The notes: generated by a model from the letters alone, not told the origin. A stretch of 42,004 nt of DNA from Isotricha intestinalis (GCA_023807065.1 JAJJLU010003647.1:1-42004), one strand, 5' to 3'; positions 8,694 to 19,564 are shown, numbered from the stretch's first letter. Numbers and translations are program-made.

Positions 8694-11408
8694 ATGGATA
8701 ACTTTGATCAAGATGACACATATAGTCAAGATAATTTATATGTTGAAATAAAAACAGAAATGGATGAATTTATTCATGTTTTAGGAACACTTCCAGCATT
8801 AGAAGAATTTAAGCAACAAGTAGAAATAATGTTTCAAGCCTTAGACTCTCAATATTCAGGAGTAAATTTTATTCAAAGACAACTTTTAGATATAAAAACA
8901 AAATTAAAAACAAATGTAAAAAACAAAACAGAAGTGACTAAAAATATAGAAGATGATTTAGAAAGATATGAATCATTAAAAAAAGAAGTAGAAAATTATA
9001 ATTTAAAAATAGATCAAGTTAAATTTGATGAAGAAGAAAAAGAAAAAAAATTAGCAGATCAAAAAATAGAAATTGCAAAGTTAAGTCAAAAAAAAGATGA
9101 AGAATCATTAGCAAATTTTTCTCCTGCGGATATAGCAAAAAAACAAGATTTAATAAATCAAAGTGAAGCATTAGAAATGGATTATAAAGATCATTTTGAT
9201 AGAAAACAACAATATTTTGAGAAAACAAAGGAAATAACAAATGAGAAAAATCAATTAGAAATTTTAGGAGAACAAAAAAGAAAAAATGTTTTAGATTTAG
9301 AAAAGAAAAAATTAGAATTAGAAAAACAAATTTTAGATGCAAAAAGTAGCAAAGATAAAAATGATGCTGAATTTAAAAGATTAAAAGAAGAAAGTGCAAA
9401 TAAAGAACAAAAAATTGAAGAATTAACAAAAGAATCTGAACAATTACAAAAAGAATCAAAAAATTTAACTATGAAAAAAGAAGAAAAAGAATCTAATCAA
9501 AAAGACATTAAAACAGAAATATTAATATTACAAAGTAAAAAAATTCCTCAATTAAATCATGAAAAAATAGAAAACGAAGAAAAAAAGAAAAAATTATTAG
9601 AAACAAATAAAGATTTATCAGAAGAATTAGATTCAAAAAATAAAGAAATTAAAGATATAAATAAAGAAACTTGGGGAATAAGAAAAAAAGCAAATGAATA
9701 TGAAAAGAAAGTAAAACAATATGAACATTTATTAAAAGAAATAGAAGAAAAAATGAAGAATTCAAGAGAAGAAGGATTAAAGTTAGAAGATGAAATGAGA
9801 AAACAAGAAAATTTATTTTTACAAAAAAAAGGTGATTTAACAAAACAACAAAAAACTGATGCTTCTGTAAATCAAAAATTAGAAAAATTAGGAGAACAAG
9901 TTTATGAAATAAAAAATCAAATTGTAGCATTAAATTCATCAAATAGAAGAATGGAATTAAAAATTAGAGGAATGAAAAATGAAACATTAGAATTAGATAA
10001 AGAACAAACAAATGCTGAAAAAGAAAAAAACTTATGTGCTAAATTAGCTTCTGATGCAAATATGGATCATACTCAAAGTTTAGAAAAATTAAAAAAATTA
10101 AATGAAGCTATTGCTGAATTAAAACAAAAAAATATTGATTCTGAAGCAAAATTAAAACAACAAAAAAAAATATATGATGCTTTAAAAGCAGATTCAAAAA
10201 AATTTGAAAAAAAATTTATGGAAGCTCAAAATGAAATTCAAGAATTAGAAGAAGATAAAATAAAAAAAGAAGCAAAATATAATGCTTTAAAAAAAGATTT
10301 AATAGGTAAACAAGATGTTTTAAAAAAATCAGAAACAAAATTAGAAGAATATCAAGATGCAGTTGAAAAGCATTTAAAAGAAAGAGATGATTTAAAAACT
10401 GAATGTGCTAATTTTAAAGAAAATATTGAAAAATATGTTGATAATATTAATAATTTACAAAAAATGATTTCTCAAGCTGAACAGGATTTACAAAATCAAA
10501 AAAAAGAAATGAATGTTGTTTTAAGTGAAAGAGATTTTTTAAGTGAACAATTAATTGAAAGAAATGAAGAAATTAAAGGTTTATATGAAAAAATTAAAAG
10601 TTTACAACAAGAAGAAGTTAAAATGCATAAACAATATGAAAAATTATTACTTGAAATTGAAGGAAATAGATCAACAAGAGATTATTTGATTGAAGAATAT
10701 GAAAAAACTGAAAATATTATTAAAAATATTTTTGATTTAAAAGTAGTTAAAATTAAATTAGAAAAAGAAGTATTAATAGCAAAAAATAAAGTAAGAAGTT
10801 TAGAAGATGAGACAAAAAAACATTTAAATATTCATAGATGGACAAAATTAGAATATTCAGATCCTGAAAAATTTGAATTAATTCAACAAATAAATTCTCT
10901 TCAAAGAAGATTAAATGCAAAAACCGAAGAAGTGAGTAAAAAAGAAGATTTAATTCAAGAAAAAGAGAAATTATATATTAAATTAAAACATATTGTTGCA
11001 AGACAAAGTGGAATGGATATGGAAGAACCTTTATCAAAATTTAAAGCAAAAATAAAAGAAGAAGGACAAAGATTAAAAAAATTAAAAGAAGAAATTAAAA
11101 GTCATCAATTAGAAATTAGAAATTATGAATATGAAATTAAAAGGATTGTTAATAATACTGATAAATTAAAACAAGCTTGGTTTAAAAGATTAGATGAACA
11201 AGGTTTTAATCCTAATTTAATTAATGAAGATGAAGATGAAGAATATGATGAAAATGATGAAGAAAATAATAATTATAATGATGGAGAATATGATGATGGG
11301 TATGATGATGGTAATGATGGTAATGATAATTATGATGGTGATTATGATCAAGATAATTATCAAAATGGAAATAATAATGTTCAAGGAAGAAAATTTAATT
11401 CTGCTTAA
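8694..11408 (+). CDS. CFAP58: CFAP58 (CCDC147) axonemal coiled-coil protein
   Basis: 904 residues, close to the roughly 870 of animal CFAP58, nearly all coiled coil. Family-specific stretches are recognisable. The N-terminal LGTLPALEEFKQQ block corresponds to the conserved start. EAKLKQQKKIYDALKADSKK is followed by a block with MEAQNEI, then by SERDFLSEQLIERNEEIKG. The C-terminal signature NIHRWTKLEYSDPEKFELIQ leads into KTEEV, QEKEKLY and LKHIVARQSG. CFAP58 proteins act in building motile cilia and sperm flagella, so this gene indicates that the organism has motile cilia or flagella. Unusual is an added acidic, Asp/Asn/Gly/Tyr-rich tail (about residues 842-897), absent from the animal proteins as I know them. 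The start has the A-rich AAAAATG context. Confidence 0.93.
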   Translation: MDNFDQDDTYSQDNLYVEIKTEMDEFIHVLGTLPALEEFKQQVEIMFQALDSQYSGVNFIQRQLLDIKTKLKTNVKNKTEVTKNIEDDLERYESLKKEVENYNLKIDQVKFDEEEKEKKLADQKIEIAKLSQKKDEESLANFSPADIAKKQDLINQSEALEMDYKDHFDRKQQYFEKTKEITNEKNQLEILGEQKRKNVLDLEKKKLELEKQILDAKSSKDKNDAEFKRLKEESANKEQKIEELTKESEQLQKESKNLTMKKEEKESNQKDIKTEILILQSKKIPQLNHEKIENEEKKKKLLETNKDLSEELDSKNKEIKDINKETWGIRKKANEYEKKVKQYEHLLKEIEEKMKNSREEGLKLEDEMRKQENLFLQKKGDLTKQQKTDASVNQKLEKLGEQVYEIKNQIVALNSSNRRMELKIRGMKNETLELDKEQTNAEKEKNLCAKLASDANMDHTQSLEKLKKLNEAIAELKQKNIDSEAKLKQQKKIYDALKADSKKFEKKFMEAQNEIQELEEDKIKKEAKYNALKKDLIGKQDVLKKSETKLEEYQDAVEKHLKERDDLKTECANFKENIEKYVDNINNLQKMISQAEQDLQNQKKEMNVVLSERDFLSEQLIERNEEIKGLYEKIKSLQQEEVKMHKQYEKLLLEIEGNRSTRDYLIEEYEKTENIIKNIFDLKVVKIKLEKEVLIAKNKVRSLEDETKKHLNIHRWTKLEYSDPEKFELIQQINSLQRRLNAKTEEVSKKEDLIQEKEKLYIKLKHIVARQSGMDMEEPLSKFKAKIKEEGQRLKKLKEEIKSHQLEIRNYEYEIKRIVNNTDKLKQAWFKRLDEQGFNPNLINEDEDEEYDENDEENNNYNDGEYDDGYDDGNDGNDNYDGDYDQDNYQNGNNNVQGRKFNSA

Positions 11409-11850
11409 TTTTTTTTTTCTTTTTTTTCATATCTGGGAAATTTATTCTTCTTTAAATAAGTAATAATAAGATTATATTTTATATATATATATTAATATTT
11501 AAATCACATATCATTAAGTATTTTCTTTTTTTTATTAGATTTTTTTAATTTGTTTTCTATTTGGTTTGTAATTTTCAATTTTTCATTTTTTTTCTTTTTA
11601 ATAATTCCAATTTTGTTAAATAAAAAATTTCTGAATTTTTCATAAGTTTATTTTTAAAGTTTTTGTGCTATATTTTTATTAATATTCTTTATAATAAAAA
11701 AATTGCAAAAAATAATTGAAATATTTATCTTAACTTCATATAATATAAAATTAATTGATATAAAATATGTATTTAACAAATCTTATTTATTTATTTATTA
11801 AAATAAAATTTTAAAATTTATATCTGAATTAATTTTCCAGATAATAATAG
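11409..11850 (-). other. Convergent gap with a weak minus-strand coding remnant
   Basis: This gap lies between CFAP58 (+) and the Asn/Lys-rich gene (-). On the minus strand, from about 11790 to the TGA at 11504-11506, one frame is interrupted only by two TAA codons near 11650 and reads AQKL-stop-K-stop-TYEKFRNFLFNKIGIIKKKK and on to ILNDM. There is no ATG start. It could be the 3' end of a dead gene or untranslated sequence of the upstream gene. The rest is AT-rich spacer. Confidence 0.3.
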
Positions 11851-13284
11851 TTAAACTACCTTTCCATTTTTATTTTTATATACATACAAATTATTGTTTT
11901 CTTTACCTTTCATAATATTATGATTAATATTCGGAGTTTTAATTTGATGAACAATCATATATAAATTTTTTGCTGTTTCATTTGTTAATTTATATGAATC
12001 GAATGTTTTTAAAAAATTTATTCCATTTTTAACAGCTTCTCTTAATTTTTCAATTTTTTCATTTTTAATATCATATTTCTTAGTTATTTTTTGAGTTACA
12101 CTTATTGGATTATCATCTTCAAATAAACAATAATTGATATCTTCATTTTCATTTAATTTAATTTTTAAATTAAGATATTGAATATTTTTTTTAGTAACTT
12201 TATAATTTATTTTTGGAGGGTAATTAAGAATATCAGACATTAATATATATTTTTTTTCTTGTTTATTTACATTTTTTTCAAATGGATTTTTATTTATATT
12301 ATTAAATCCATTTTTTTTTTCATTGTAATTGAAATTGGTCTTATGAAGAATATTATTTAAATTATTATTTATTGAAAAGTTTAATCCAATAATTTCATTA
12401 TTTATAATTGTATTTATATTATTATTTATATAACAACTTTGATTAAAAATAGGATGATTAAAAAAATTAATATTACAATCTAATTCAGTATTTGGATTAT
12501 TTAAATTATTCGAATAATTATAATAAATTTGATTATTATCAAAAATTAAATTATCATTAAAAAATACTTTATCTTTATTAATTAATTTAGAAATATCTTT
12601 ATTTTCATTACTTTGAATAAACTCATTTTTAAAAGAATTACTAATTTGTTTATCATTATTTTTATAATCAATGAAATTAAACATATTTTCTTTTTTCCTT
12701 AAACTAAGAGCTCTCATATTACTTTGTAAATCCCCTATGTTATAATATGGAACATTCATATAATTTATTTCATTCAATTCTTCATTTGATTTATTTACAT
12801 CATTTAATTCGTTTCTATTTATCATAGGAGAATTTATATTATGATAATTAACATTTAAACTTTCTTCTTCTTTAAGATTTCCTTTTTTCAAAAAACTATT
12901 ATTTTCTATTTCATTGTCTTTTTCATTTAAAAAATCTTTTGAATAATTATCATTTAATTGATTTTTATTTCTTTCAAATTTGTTTTTTTGAGAAATTTTA
13001 TATATTTTATTCGTTGATTTCTTTTTTTGATTTTCATTCTTAATTTTTTTCTTCTTCTTTTTATTAATTTGATTCTTCTTATCAAGATTTTTCTTCTTTT
13101 CATTTTTTAAACTTGATTCATTTTTATTTTTTAAATTAGATTCGTTTTCTGTAGATGAATAATTTACATTATCTTGAAATTTTGGAAATAAAGATATTTG
13201 ATATGATTTAAAGTGATTCTTAATTTTCATATTTTCATATTCAGTGTTATCTACTTTTTTAATATTATCTTCTGAATCCATCAT
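11851..13284 (-). CDS. Asn/Lys-rich protein with C-terminal beta-grasp-like motif
   Basis: 477 residues. The first 330 are low-complexity (Asn, Lys, Glu, Ser), with a poly-basic segment near 70-110 that could be a nuclear localisation signal. The last 130 look structured: ILMSDILNYPPKINYK, then a strand-strand-helix block with LKIKLNENEDINYCLFEDDN followed by VTQKITKKYDI, and a Lys/Glu-rich helix. A strand, an acidic turn, then a helix ending in Tyr/Phe-x-x-x resembles short domains found at the ends of alveolate kinases and scaffold proteins, and the protein at 30455-31081 has a similar block. Function unknown. Two Met codons start the frame, and either could be used. TAA stop. Confidence 0.75.
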   Translation of the reverse strand: MMDSEDNIKKVDNTEYENMKIKNHFKSYQISLFPKFQDNVNYSSTENESNLKNKNESSLKNEKKKNLDKKNQINKKKKKKIKNENQKKKSTNKIYKISQKNKFERNKNQLNDNYSKDFLNEKDNEIENNSFLKKGNLKEEESLNVNYHNINSPMINRNELNDVNKSNEELNEINYMNVPYYNIGDLQSNMRALSLRKKENMFNFIDYKNNDKQISNSFKNEFIQSNENKDISKLINKDKVFFNDNLIFDNNQIYYNYSNNLNNPNTELDCNINFFNHPIFNQSCYINNNINTIINNEIIGLNFSINNNLNNILHKTNFNYNEKKNGFNNINKNPFEKNVNKQEKKYILMSDILNYPPKINYKVTKKNIQYLNLKIKLNENEDINYCLFEDDNPISVTQKITKKYDIKNEKIEKLREAVKNGINFLKTFDSYKLTNETAKNLYMIVHQIKTPNINHNIMKGKENNNLYVYKNKNGKVV

Positions 13285-13465
13285 GAGAAAAAGTATTATT
13301 TTTTAAAACAAATAAAATTTTTTTATGATGTATTTTGATTTTTACCTTGAAAAAAATAATTCTTAATTGTTTATTACATTGAAATAATAAATTTTATATT
13401 ATCAAAATATGTGGTTCATTCAAATTTTTTTTTCAGATTTTTTTTTAAACAAAATTATTTAAATA

Positions 13466-14870
13466 ATGTTTACTTCACGAATTTCCTTCGTTAAAGACAA
13501 AAGAAGAGAAATTGTAAAAATGGGATTTTTAGAAATTTTTTTTTAAAAAAATATTTTTTAATTTTTATATATACTCTTTTAACCATTTTAATTAAGTTTT
13601 AATCATCTTTCAATGAAATATATTTTTGAAAAAATAAATACGGTAAATTATTTATTTTACCATTTTACAAAAAGTTTTTTTCTCAAAAGATATAATATTT
13701 AATTAGATTAATTTATGTGATTAAATTTTATTAATTTTATTTTATGAAAAATAATGAAAAAAATCATATGGTTTCATTTTAATTAAAAATAATAGCAAAA
13801 ATTAAAATTTTTTCAAAAAAATAATATAAATAAAAATATTAAAAAATAAATTATTTAATAAATTAGAAGGGGATATAGTTATAGAGAATATATATTTAAT
13901 TTTTATAAAATACATAATATTGTATTCTTTTTAAGTATTAAAAACTTTTTTATTGGTATTTCATAAGTTTAATAAATTGAAATTTAAAAATAGGAAAAAC
14001 AAATTTGAAATATTTGTAAAATATTATACAAAAGTGGAATAATATCATATGATATATTTAAAATTTTAAAAAATATGAATTAGATAAACTTACTTTTAAA
14101 AAGAAAGAAAACATTATATAATAAAGAACAATAAGAAGAACAAAATAAAGGAATTTATATAATAGTATATTTTGAGTTGAAAAAATTTGATGAATCCCTT
14201 AAAAATAAATTTTCATTTAAAATGGAATTTAACATAAATTGAAGAAACAAAAGGAGGTTTTAATTCAATTTTTAGATTAACTTAAAAAATTTTAAAAAAA
14301 TAGATAATAAATATGATTATATGAAAGAGTAGTTAATTAAGAATTTTTTAAAACTAAAATTTAAACTATAAAATAAAGTAATTACCTGATAAAATTGGAA
14401 AAATTGGAATGAGTTTTGTTAATGTGTCTTATGTTACTTTAGAAAAATAAAATTTTAAATTTTTAAAAAAAATATAAAAAACATCGAATTTTATTTCTTT
14501 AATGCTCTTTTTATGGAATTTAAAAGGATTAGATAAAACAAACTAAAATGATAAATAAAAGAGTTGATAATAAAAACATTAAAATTCTTGAAGATATATT
14601 TATATATAATATTAAAGGAATTAACTGATTAAACCAAGAAGATTCTTTTTTGCTTTTAATTGTAGATAAAAAAATGAATCGCTTGTTTAACAATTATTTT
14701 TAATCAATAATTTAAAATAATGAAAATAGAAAAAAAGATAATGATTTATTTAATATATATAATAAAAAAAATTTGACTTCTTCTGGAGTTAAAATTACTC
14801 CTTGTATCAAAGAAAAGAATATTGTTTTATTAAAAAGTTGAAAAATATTTTAACATTTTTGAAAACACAA
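13466..14870 (+). pseudogene. Decayed gene filling the 13.3-15.1 kb gap, family unknown
   Basis: The plus strand reads like a broken protein gene. An ATG at 13466 gives MFTSRISFVKDKRREIVKMG before a TAA at 13544-13546. From 13860 one frame reads KLEGDIVIENIYLIFIKYI, then FHKFNKLKFKNRKNKFEIFV and KVE, with TAA interruptions. After shifts of frame come GIYIIVYFELKKFDESLKNK (about 14150), ETKGGFNSIFRLT (about 14250), KIGMSFVNVSYVTLEK (about 14400), FISLMLFLWNLKGLDKT (about 14490), QEDSFLLLIVDKKMNRLFNN (about 14635) and SSGVKITPC (about 14780). The order on one strand over 1.4 kb argues against chance. At least five frame changes and many TAA codons exclude a working gene unless several introns exist. 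I cannot assign a family. Confidence 0.45.
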
Positions 14871-15081
14871 TAATATAATATAAATATTTTTTTTATTTTA
14901 TATTATTTTATATTATTTTACATAATAAAAAGTTAAATTATCCTACTTTTATCTAGTCCTAAAGATTATACAATGAAACTCTAACTATTATATATATATT
15001 TTTCAAAATTAAAAAGATAGTAATTTTAATTGTTTTGATAAATAAAATTTTTATTTTATATATACACTTTATTTTATTTTG

Positions 15082-17631
15082 TTAATCTTCAAATTCATAT
15101 TCTTTGCAAAGATATTGAATAATTTGGGAGAAATCAAATCTTTCAGATTCCTTTTCTTTAAGCATATAATTAATTAAAGTTTCAAATTTTAAAGAATAAA
15201 AATTATCATTATCAAGTGTATTTAAAGGATACTTAAAATAATCTTTGATTAATGACTTAACATCACAATTAGATTTTCGTGAAATAAAATCTTTAAAAAT
15301 ATTATTTAATTCATTAGTTCTTGTCATAGTATAAATAATACATAAACCAAGAGAATAAACATCATTTTTAATTAAATTTATTTTTTTATATTTCTCTTTA
15401 TTTGTATACAAATGATATAATTGAGGACTAATAAAATTATTATCGTTAGGTATAATATTAGGGTCTTTAATAGATTTAATATATTCAAAATCACTTAATT
15501 TATAAAAATGGTTTTTAAATACAATAATATTTTTAGGATTTATATTAAAATGACACAAGTTTTTTTTTTGAAGAATTTGTAATGTAGTACTAATTTGATA
15601 AATTATATTAATTAAATCTTCTTCAGAATAAAATTTCTTCATTTTTTTCATTGTAGCAATTTCACTATTCCAACAATTAATTCCTAATTCTTCAAGAACA
15701 CTAAATTCTTCATTACTATAATTAATACTATTAATTTTAGTAACATTTGTATTATTCATTAATTCATATTGTAATTTATAAGAATATAATAAATTATCTA
15801 AATCACTTTTTTGTGTTAATACTTTTTTTTTCATTGCATAAAATTGATTATTATCACTTTTAACACAAAAAATTTTACTTTTTTTCCCTTCTCCAATTTG
15901 AGAAATTATCATATAATCATTTGGTTCAAAATAAGGAATAATATCATTTGAAATTATTTTTTTTTGTTTTTCTTCATCATTGAAAGAATTTTTTTTTTCT
16001 ATTTCTTCTTCATTATTACTTTCTCTTTTATTAATAATATTTTTAGGTTCATCAAATTCATCTTCAGAAGAACTACAATAATTATCTAATTCTTCTTTTT
16101 TTATTTTTTTGGTTTTTATTACTAAAGAACGAGAAAATTTCCTTTTATCTTTATTTAAATTATTAATTATATTTTGATCAATATCTGAATTATGGTTTCT
16201 AAAATGAAAACTTTTTTTTTGTTTAGGAACAAAAAAAATATTATTATTAGTATTATTATCGATTTCATTATAAGAATCTTTATTAATATTTTCAGTATTA
16301 GTAGTATTAGCATTACTAATACCAGAAATTAATTTTTTTTCAGGAGAATAAACTAAACTTTTAGTAGAACTATAAAATTTTTTTTTCTCATTTTTCTCAG
16401 TTTGACATAAATTAAAACTACTTAAAGTATTTCTTGGAGTTTTTAATTTAATTTCACTGCTTTTAATATTAAAACTTATTTTCTTGTTAATTTTTGGAGT
16501 AGAAGAAATAGAAAATTCTTTAAATTTATCTTCTAAATTTTCCTCATTTCCCTTAATTTTTTTTCCACATTCAGGACATTCAAAAATAAATTTATCAAAT
16601 TTATTCATTGCTCTACATTTAGAACAAATAATCATTTCACAATTATTTAATTGAGTGACATATAATTTACCACTACAATTTTTTTTATGAGTAATATTTT
16701 CTGGATTATGACCACATTGAAGTCTTTTTGGCACAGCAGAAATTTTTTCAAGAAGTCCTTTTTTAATAGCATTAGCATAAGGTTTAAAAATATAAGGATT
16801 ATATATTTTAGCATTAGAATAAAATTTCTGATTACATTTAATACAATTCCATTCTATATTTTCTGCTTCATCACTAAAATGACAATTTAAACATATTAAT
16901 TTATCATTTTGAATATCAATATATAAAGTATGATTACATTTTGGACATAACATTTGTTGATTTATTATTATATTACAATGATATTTTTCCCATGTTGCTG
17001 GTTGAAAATTATTATTTGCATTTTCATTAAAAGATAATATTCTTGTATAATATGGAATTTTGCAAAAATTACATAATAATTTTATATAATTTCCTTTATA
17101 TGCTTTTAAACAATTTGTACATATTATTGCATCAATATTTTTATATTCTGATAAGGAATTTCTCCTTTTTATATTTTTTATTTCGTTTATTCCTGTTGAA
17201 AATTCAGTTAAAACTGTTACAAAATTATTTTTCTCATTACACATATGTATTGGAATGTCTTTTTGATATATACAATGCTTTAAAAAAGAAAAATTTTGAC
17301 CATTTCCTATAAAATCTTTACCTTTGTATTTTAATACTTTTGTTAATTTTTCTTTATCCATCTTTAATTTTACATAAAATTCTCTCTCTTTTTTTTTTAT
17401 TATTTGAATTAATGTTGAATTTTTCATTGCATCACTTGAAAAATTATCTTCAATAACAAATTTAGAATTAAATAATAAATTATCCATAAATTCTTTATCT
17501 GATTTTATTAAGATGTCTTCAAAAAGTTCATTAAATTCTTCTTCAAAATATTTTGTTATTTGTACTTCTAAATTATTTGGATTTTCTAATAATAATAAAA
17601 AATTATTATATTTTTTAAGAGATGGATTCAT
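15082..17631 (-). CDS. Tandem zinc-ribbon protein with C-terminal pseudokinase
   Basis: 849 residues. The N-terminal half has paired Cys knuckles: C171/C174 with C187/C190, C229/C232 with C247/C250, C263/C266, then C306-G-H308 with C319, and C331, C336/C339 with C352/C355. This fits three or more zinc ribbons or treble-clef fingers. A Ser/Asn/Lys-rich linker (about 360-565) includes an acidic SSSEDEFDEP patch. Residues about 573-845 fold like a protein kinase: G-loop GEGKKSKIF (580-588), the ATP-anchoring Lys in YAMKK (601), and the helix F Asp in NDVYSLGLC. The HRD motif is H694-F-N, with the catalytic Asp replaced, and DFG is D714-F-E. It is therefore predicted to lack phosphotransfer activity, though ATP binding is possible. 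Zinc ribbons next to a pseudokinase suggest a regulated scaffold or nucleic-acid or ubiquitin binder. I know no named orthologue. Confidence 0.85.
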   Translation of the reverse strand: MNPSLKKYNNFLLLLENPNNLEVQITKYFEEEFNELFEDILIKSDKEFMDNLLFNSKFVIEDNFSSDAMKNSTLIQIIKKKEREFYVKLKMDKEKLTKVLKYKGKDFIGNGQNFSFLKHCIYQKDIPIHMCNEKNNFVTVLTEFSTGINEIKNIKRRNSLSEYKNIDAIICTNCLKAYKGNYIKLLCNFCKIPYYTRILSFNENANNNFQPATWEKYHCNIIINQQMLCPKCNHTLYIDIQNDKLICLNCHFSDEAENIEWNCIKCNQKFYSNAKIYNPYIFKPYANAIKKGLLEKISAVPKRLQCGHNPENITHKKNCSGKLYVTQLNNCEMIICSKCRAMNKFDKFIFECPECGKKIKGNEENLEDKFKEFSISSTPKINKKISFNIKSSEIKLKTPRNTLSSFNLCQTEKNEKKKFYSSTKSLVYSPEKKLISGISNANTTNTENINKDSYNEIDNNTNNNIFFVPKQKKSFHFRNHNSDIDQNIINNLNKDKRKFSRSLVIKTKKIKKEELDNYCSSSEDEFDEPKNIINKRESNNEEEIEKKNSFNDEEKQKKIISNDIIPYFEPNDYMIISQIGEGKKSKIFCVKSDNNQFYAMKKKVLTQKSDLDNLLYSYKLQYELMNNTNVTKINSINYSNEEFSVLEELGINCWNSEIATMKKMKKFYSEEDLINIIYQISTTLQILQKKNLCHFNINPKNIIVFKNHFYKLSDFEYIKSIKDPNIIPNDNNFISPQLYHLYTNKEKYKKINLIKNDVYSLGLCIIYTMTRTNELNNIFKDFISRKSNCDVKSLIKDYFKYPLNTLDNDNFYSLKFETLINYMLKEKESERFDFSQIIQYLCKEYEFED

Positions 17632-17730
17632 ATTGTTTAATAATTTTAAAATATTTATTAAATTAAAAACTTAATAAACTTAATGAATGATGTTAAATAA
17701 AAAAATTTAAATTAATTAATTATTCTTTAA

Positions 17731-19311
17731 TTATATATAATTATTTAATGTAGTCCAAATACTAATAGAATCAGTTAAAGTAGGATAAATTTCTTCAGAA
17801 AATTGTTTTAGATTATCAATAAATTTTTCACAATTTAAGTTAATTATTCTATTTAATTCATCTTCAATCATTTGATTACTATAACTTAATTGTTTATGTA
17901 AATTTTCTAAATGTAAAGTTTCTTTTGTACAAATATTTTCCATTGCATAATTTTTATCTTTTAATAATCTTTCTTCATCAATTGGATCATAACTTCTTTG
18001 AATTTCCCATTTATTTATATCTTTTAATAAATATAATTTTTCCTTTTTTTCCATTAATTTATTTCTTTCTAATATATATATTGATTTCTTTATATTTCTA
18101 TTTACAATTAAATCTCCAAATATTAAATTTTCCATTTTTTGATATTTGAAAAAATCCTTTATTCTACTTTTTATTATTTCATTTTGATTAAATAAATTTC
18201 TTTTCCAATTTTTAATAAAAATTGAAAGTTCTTCAAAGCTTTTTACAATTTCATCTTTCATACAAATTTTTTGATTTAATTTAGTTAAAAGTTCAAAGTC
18301 TTTTTCAATTGCATTTAAATTTTTACAAGCAGCAGAAATATTAACATAAAAATTTTTCAAATTATAATTAATCTTATTATAGATTTGGCTTTGTAATTGA
18401 AAATAACAATAAAGAGTTTTAAAATAAGTATCATAATCAACAGATTCATTATCATAAAGCAATAATTTTCCATTTAAAGTTCTAATATCTTCAACATATT
18501 GAGAAGGATTAAAAGAAATCATTTCGTTAATTTTATTATCATATTTATTTCTATCTTCAAAAGATAAAAAAGCAATAATTACTTCTGAAGTTTTTAAAGT
18601 TTCATTAATCATAATATTATCTATAAATAATTGTAGAAAATACATTCTTTTTTGAATGTAATCTTGATCAAATCTTCTATTACCTAATTTTTTTCCTGGA
18701 AGAGGAGGAATTAAAATATTCGGAAAATGCTTTATTAATATTTGTCTTAAAATATCAAAATCTGAATATCTTCTATAAACTAACCATTTCATTTCTTCTG
18801 TTATTATTTCATATGTTATATATGATTTTTCCCATATATTTTTACTTGACAATTTTGGGTTTTTTATTTTTACTTTTATTAATTTATCGTTTAATTTTGT
18901 TTTAACTAATTTTTTACAATTTATTTCTTTAGAATATATATTTTTACTATATTTATTTTTTGGAAAGGTAATATTCATATTTGAGTTAATTATATTGTCT
19001 GCTGTTATTTCCTTATTTAAATTTTGAGAGTCTAATATCTTTATTTGAGATTCATTTAAATTTTTAATTGATATTGTATTTTCTTTTTCTTCTTTTTGGT
19101 TATTTGAATTCAAAGAATGTATAAAATTAGATATTTGAATATTTAATTCCAATAATGACCAATTTTGTATATCATTTCCATTTTCTTTTTGCTCTGATAG
19201 ATATTTTAAAAATTGTTCTTTATTATAATTATTATTTTCTATTTCTTCTTTAATTATTTCTTCTTTTAATTTTAATTGATTATTACTATTTATTTGAACA
19301 TTTTTATTCAT
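17731..19311 (-). CDS. Sorting nexin, PX-BAR type
   Basis: 526 residues. The PX domain spans about 145-252 and has all the hallmarks: RRYSDF (180-185), IPPLPGKK (201-208) and the later Arg in IQKRMYFLQLF. These residues bind PI3P on endosomes. The following 270 residues are helical and charged, the size of a BAR domain that senses curved membrane, as in the SNX4/SNX7/Atg24 group that recycles cargo from endosomes and supports selective autophagy. The N-terminal 140 residues are Asn/Lys/Glu-rich and include an NWSLLELNIQISNFI segment of unknown role. It lies 99 bp upstream of the pseudokinase gene on the same strand and diverges from the next gene by 253 bp. The BAR assignment rests on length and helicity; PX is firm. 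Confidence 0.88.
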   Translation of the reverse strand: MNKNVQINSNNQLKLKEEIIKEEIENNNYNKEQFLKYLSEQKENGNDIQNWSLLELNIQISNFIHSLNSNNQKEEKENTISIKNLNESQIKILDSQNLNKEITADNIINSNMNITFPKNKYSKNIYSKEINCKKLVKTKLNDKLIKVKIKNPKLSSKNIWEKSYITYEIITEEMKWLVYRRYSDFDILRQILIKHFPNILIPPLPGKKLGNRRFDQDYIQKRMYFLQLFIDNIMINETLKTSEVIIAFLSFEDRNKYDNKINEMISFNPSQYVEDIRTLNGKLLLYDNESVDYDTYFKTLYCYFQLQSQIYNKINYNLKNFYVNISAACKNLNAIEKDFELLTKLNQKICMKDEIVKSFEELSIFIKNWKRNLFNQNEIIKSRIKDFFKYQKMENLIFGDLIVNRNIKKSIYILERNKLMEKKEKLYLLKDINKWEIQRSYDPIDEERLLKDKNYAMENICTKETLHLENLHKQLSYSNQMIEDELNRIINLNCEKFIDNLKQFSEEIYPTLTDSISIWTTLNNYI

Positions 19312-19564
19312 TTTTCAAATATATATATTCCATTTAGAATCAAAATTTAATATTATTAATATATATATTTCTGTTATTAAAAATTAATATATCATTTTAC
19401 CAAAATTTTTTATATTAGGAATAAGGGATTTCAAATCAAAACTTGACAAAAAGTCTTGTTATATATAATTAAAATTGTCAATAAATAGAAAATATAATTC
19501 TTAAAAAATTTAATTAAATTTTTGTCAAAAACTTTTAATTTATTTTTCTTATTTTTAAAAAAAA

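Noticed and set aside
9019..9942. Leu/Phe-rich frames on the minus strand inside CFAP58
   Set aside because: They are antisense shadows of AAA/GAA/TTA-rich coiled-coil codons, without any motif.
11224..11463. Met/Ile/Lys-only frame over the acidic tail of CFAP58
   Set aside because: It is a shifted reading of GAT/GAA/AAT codons and has no protein-like composition.
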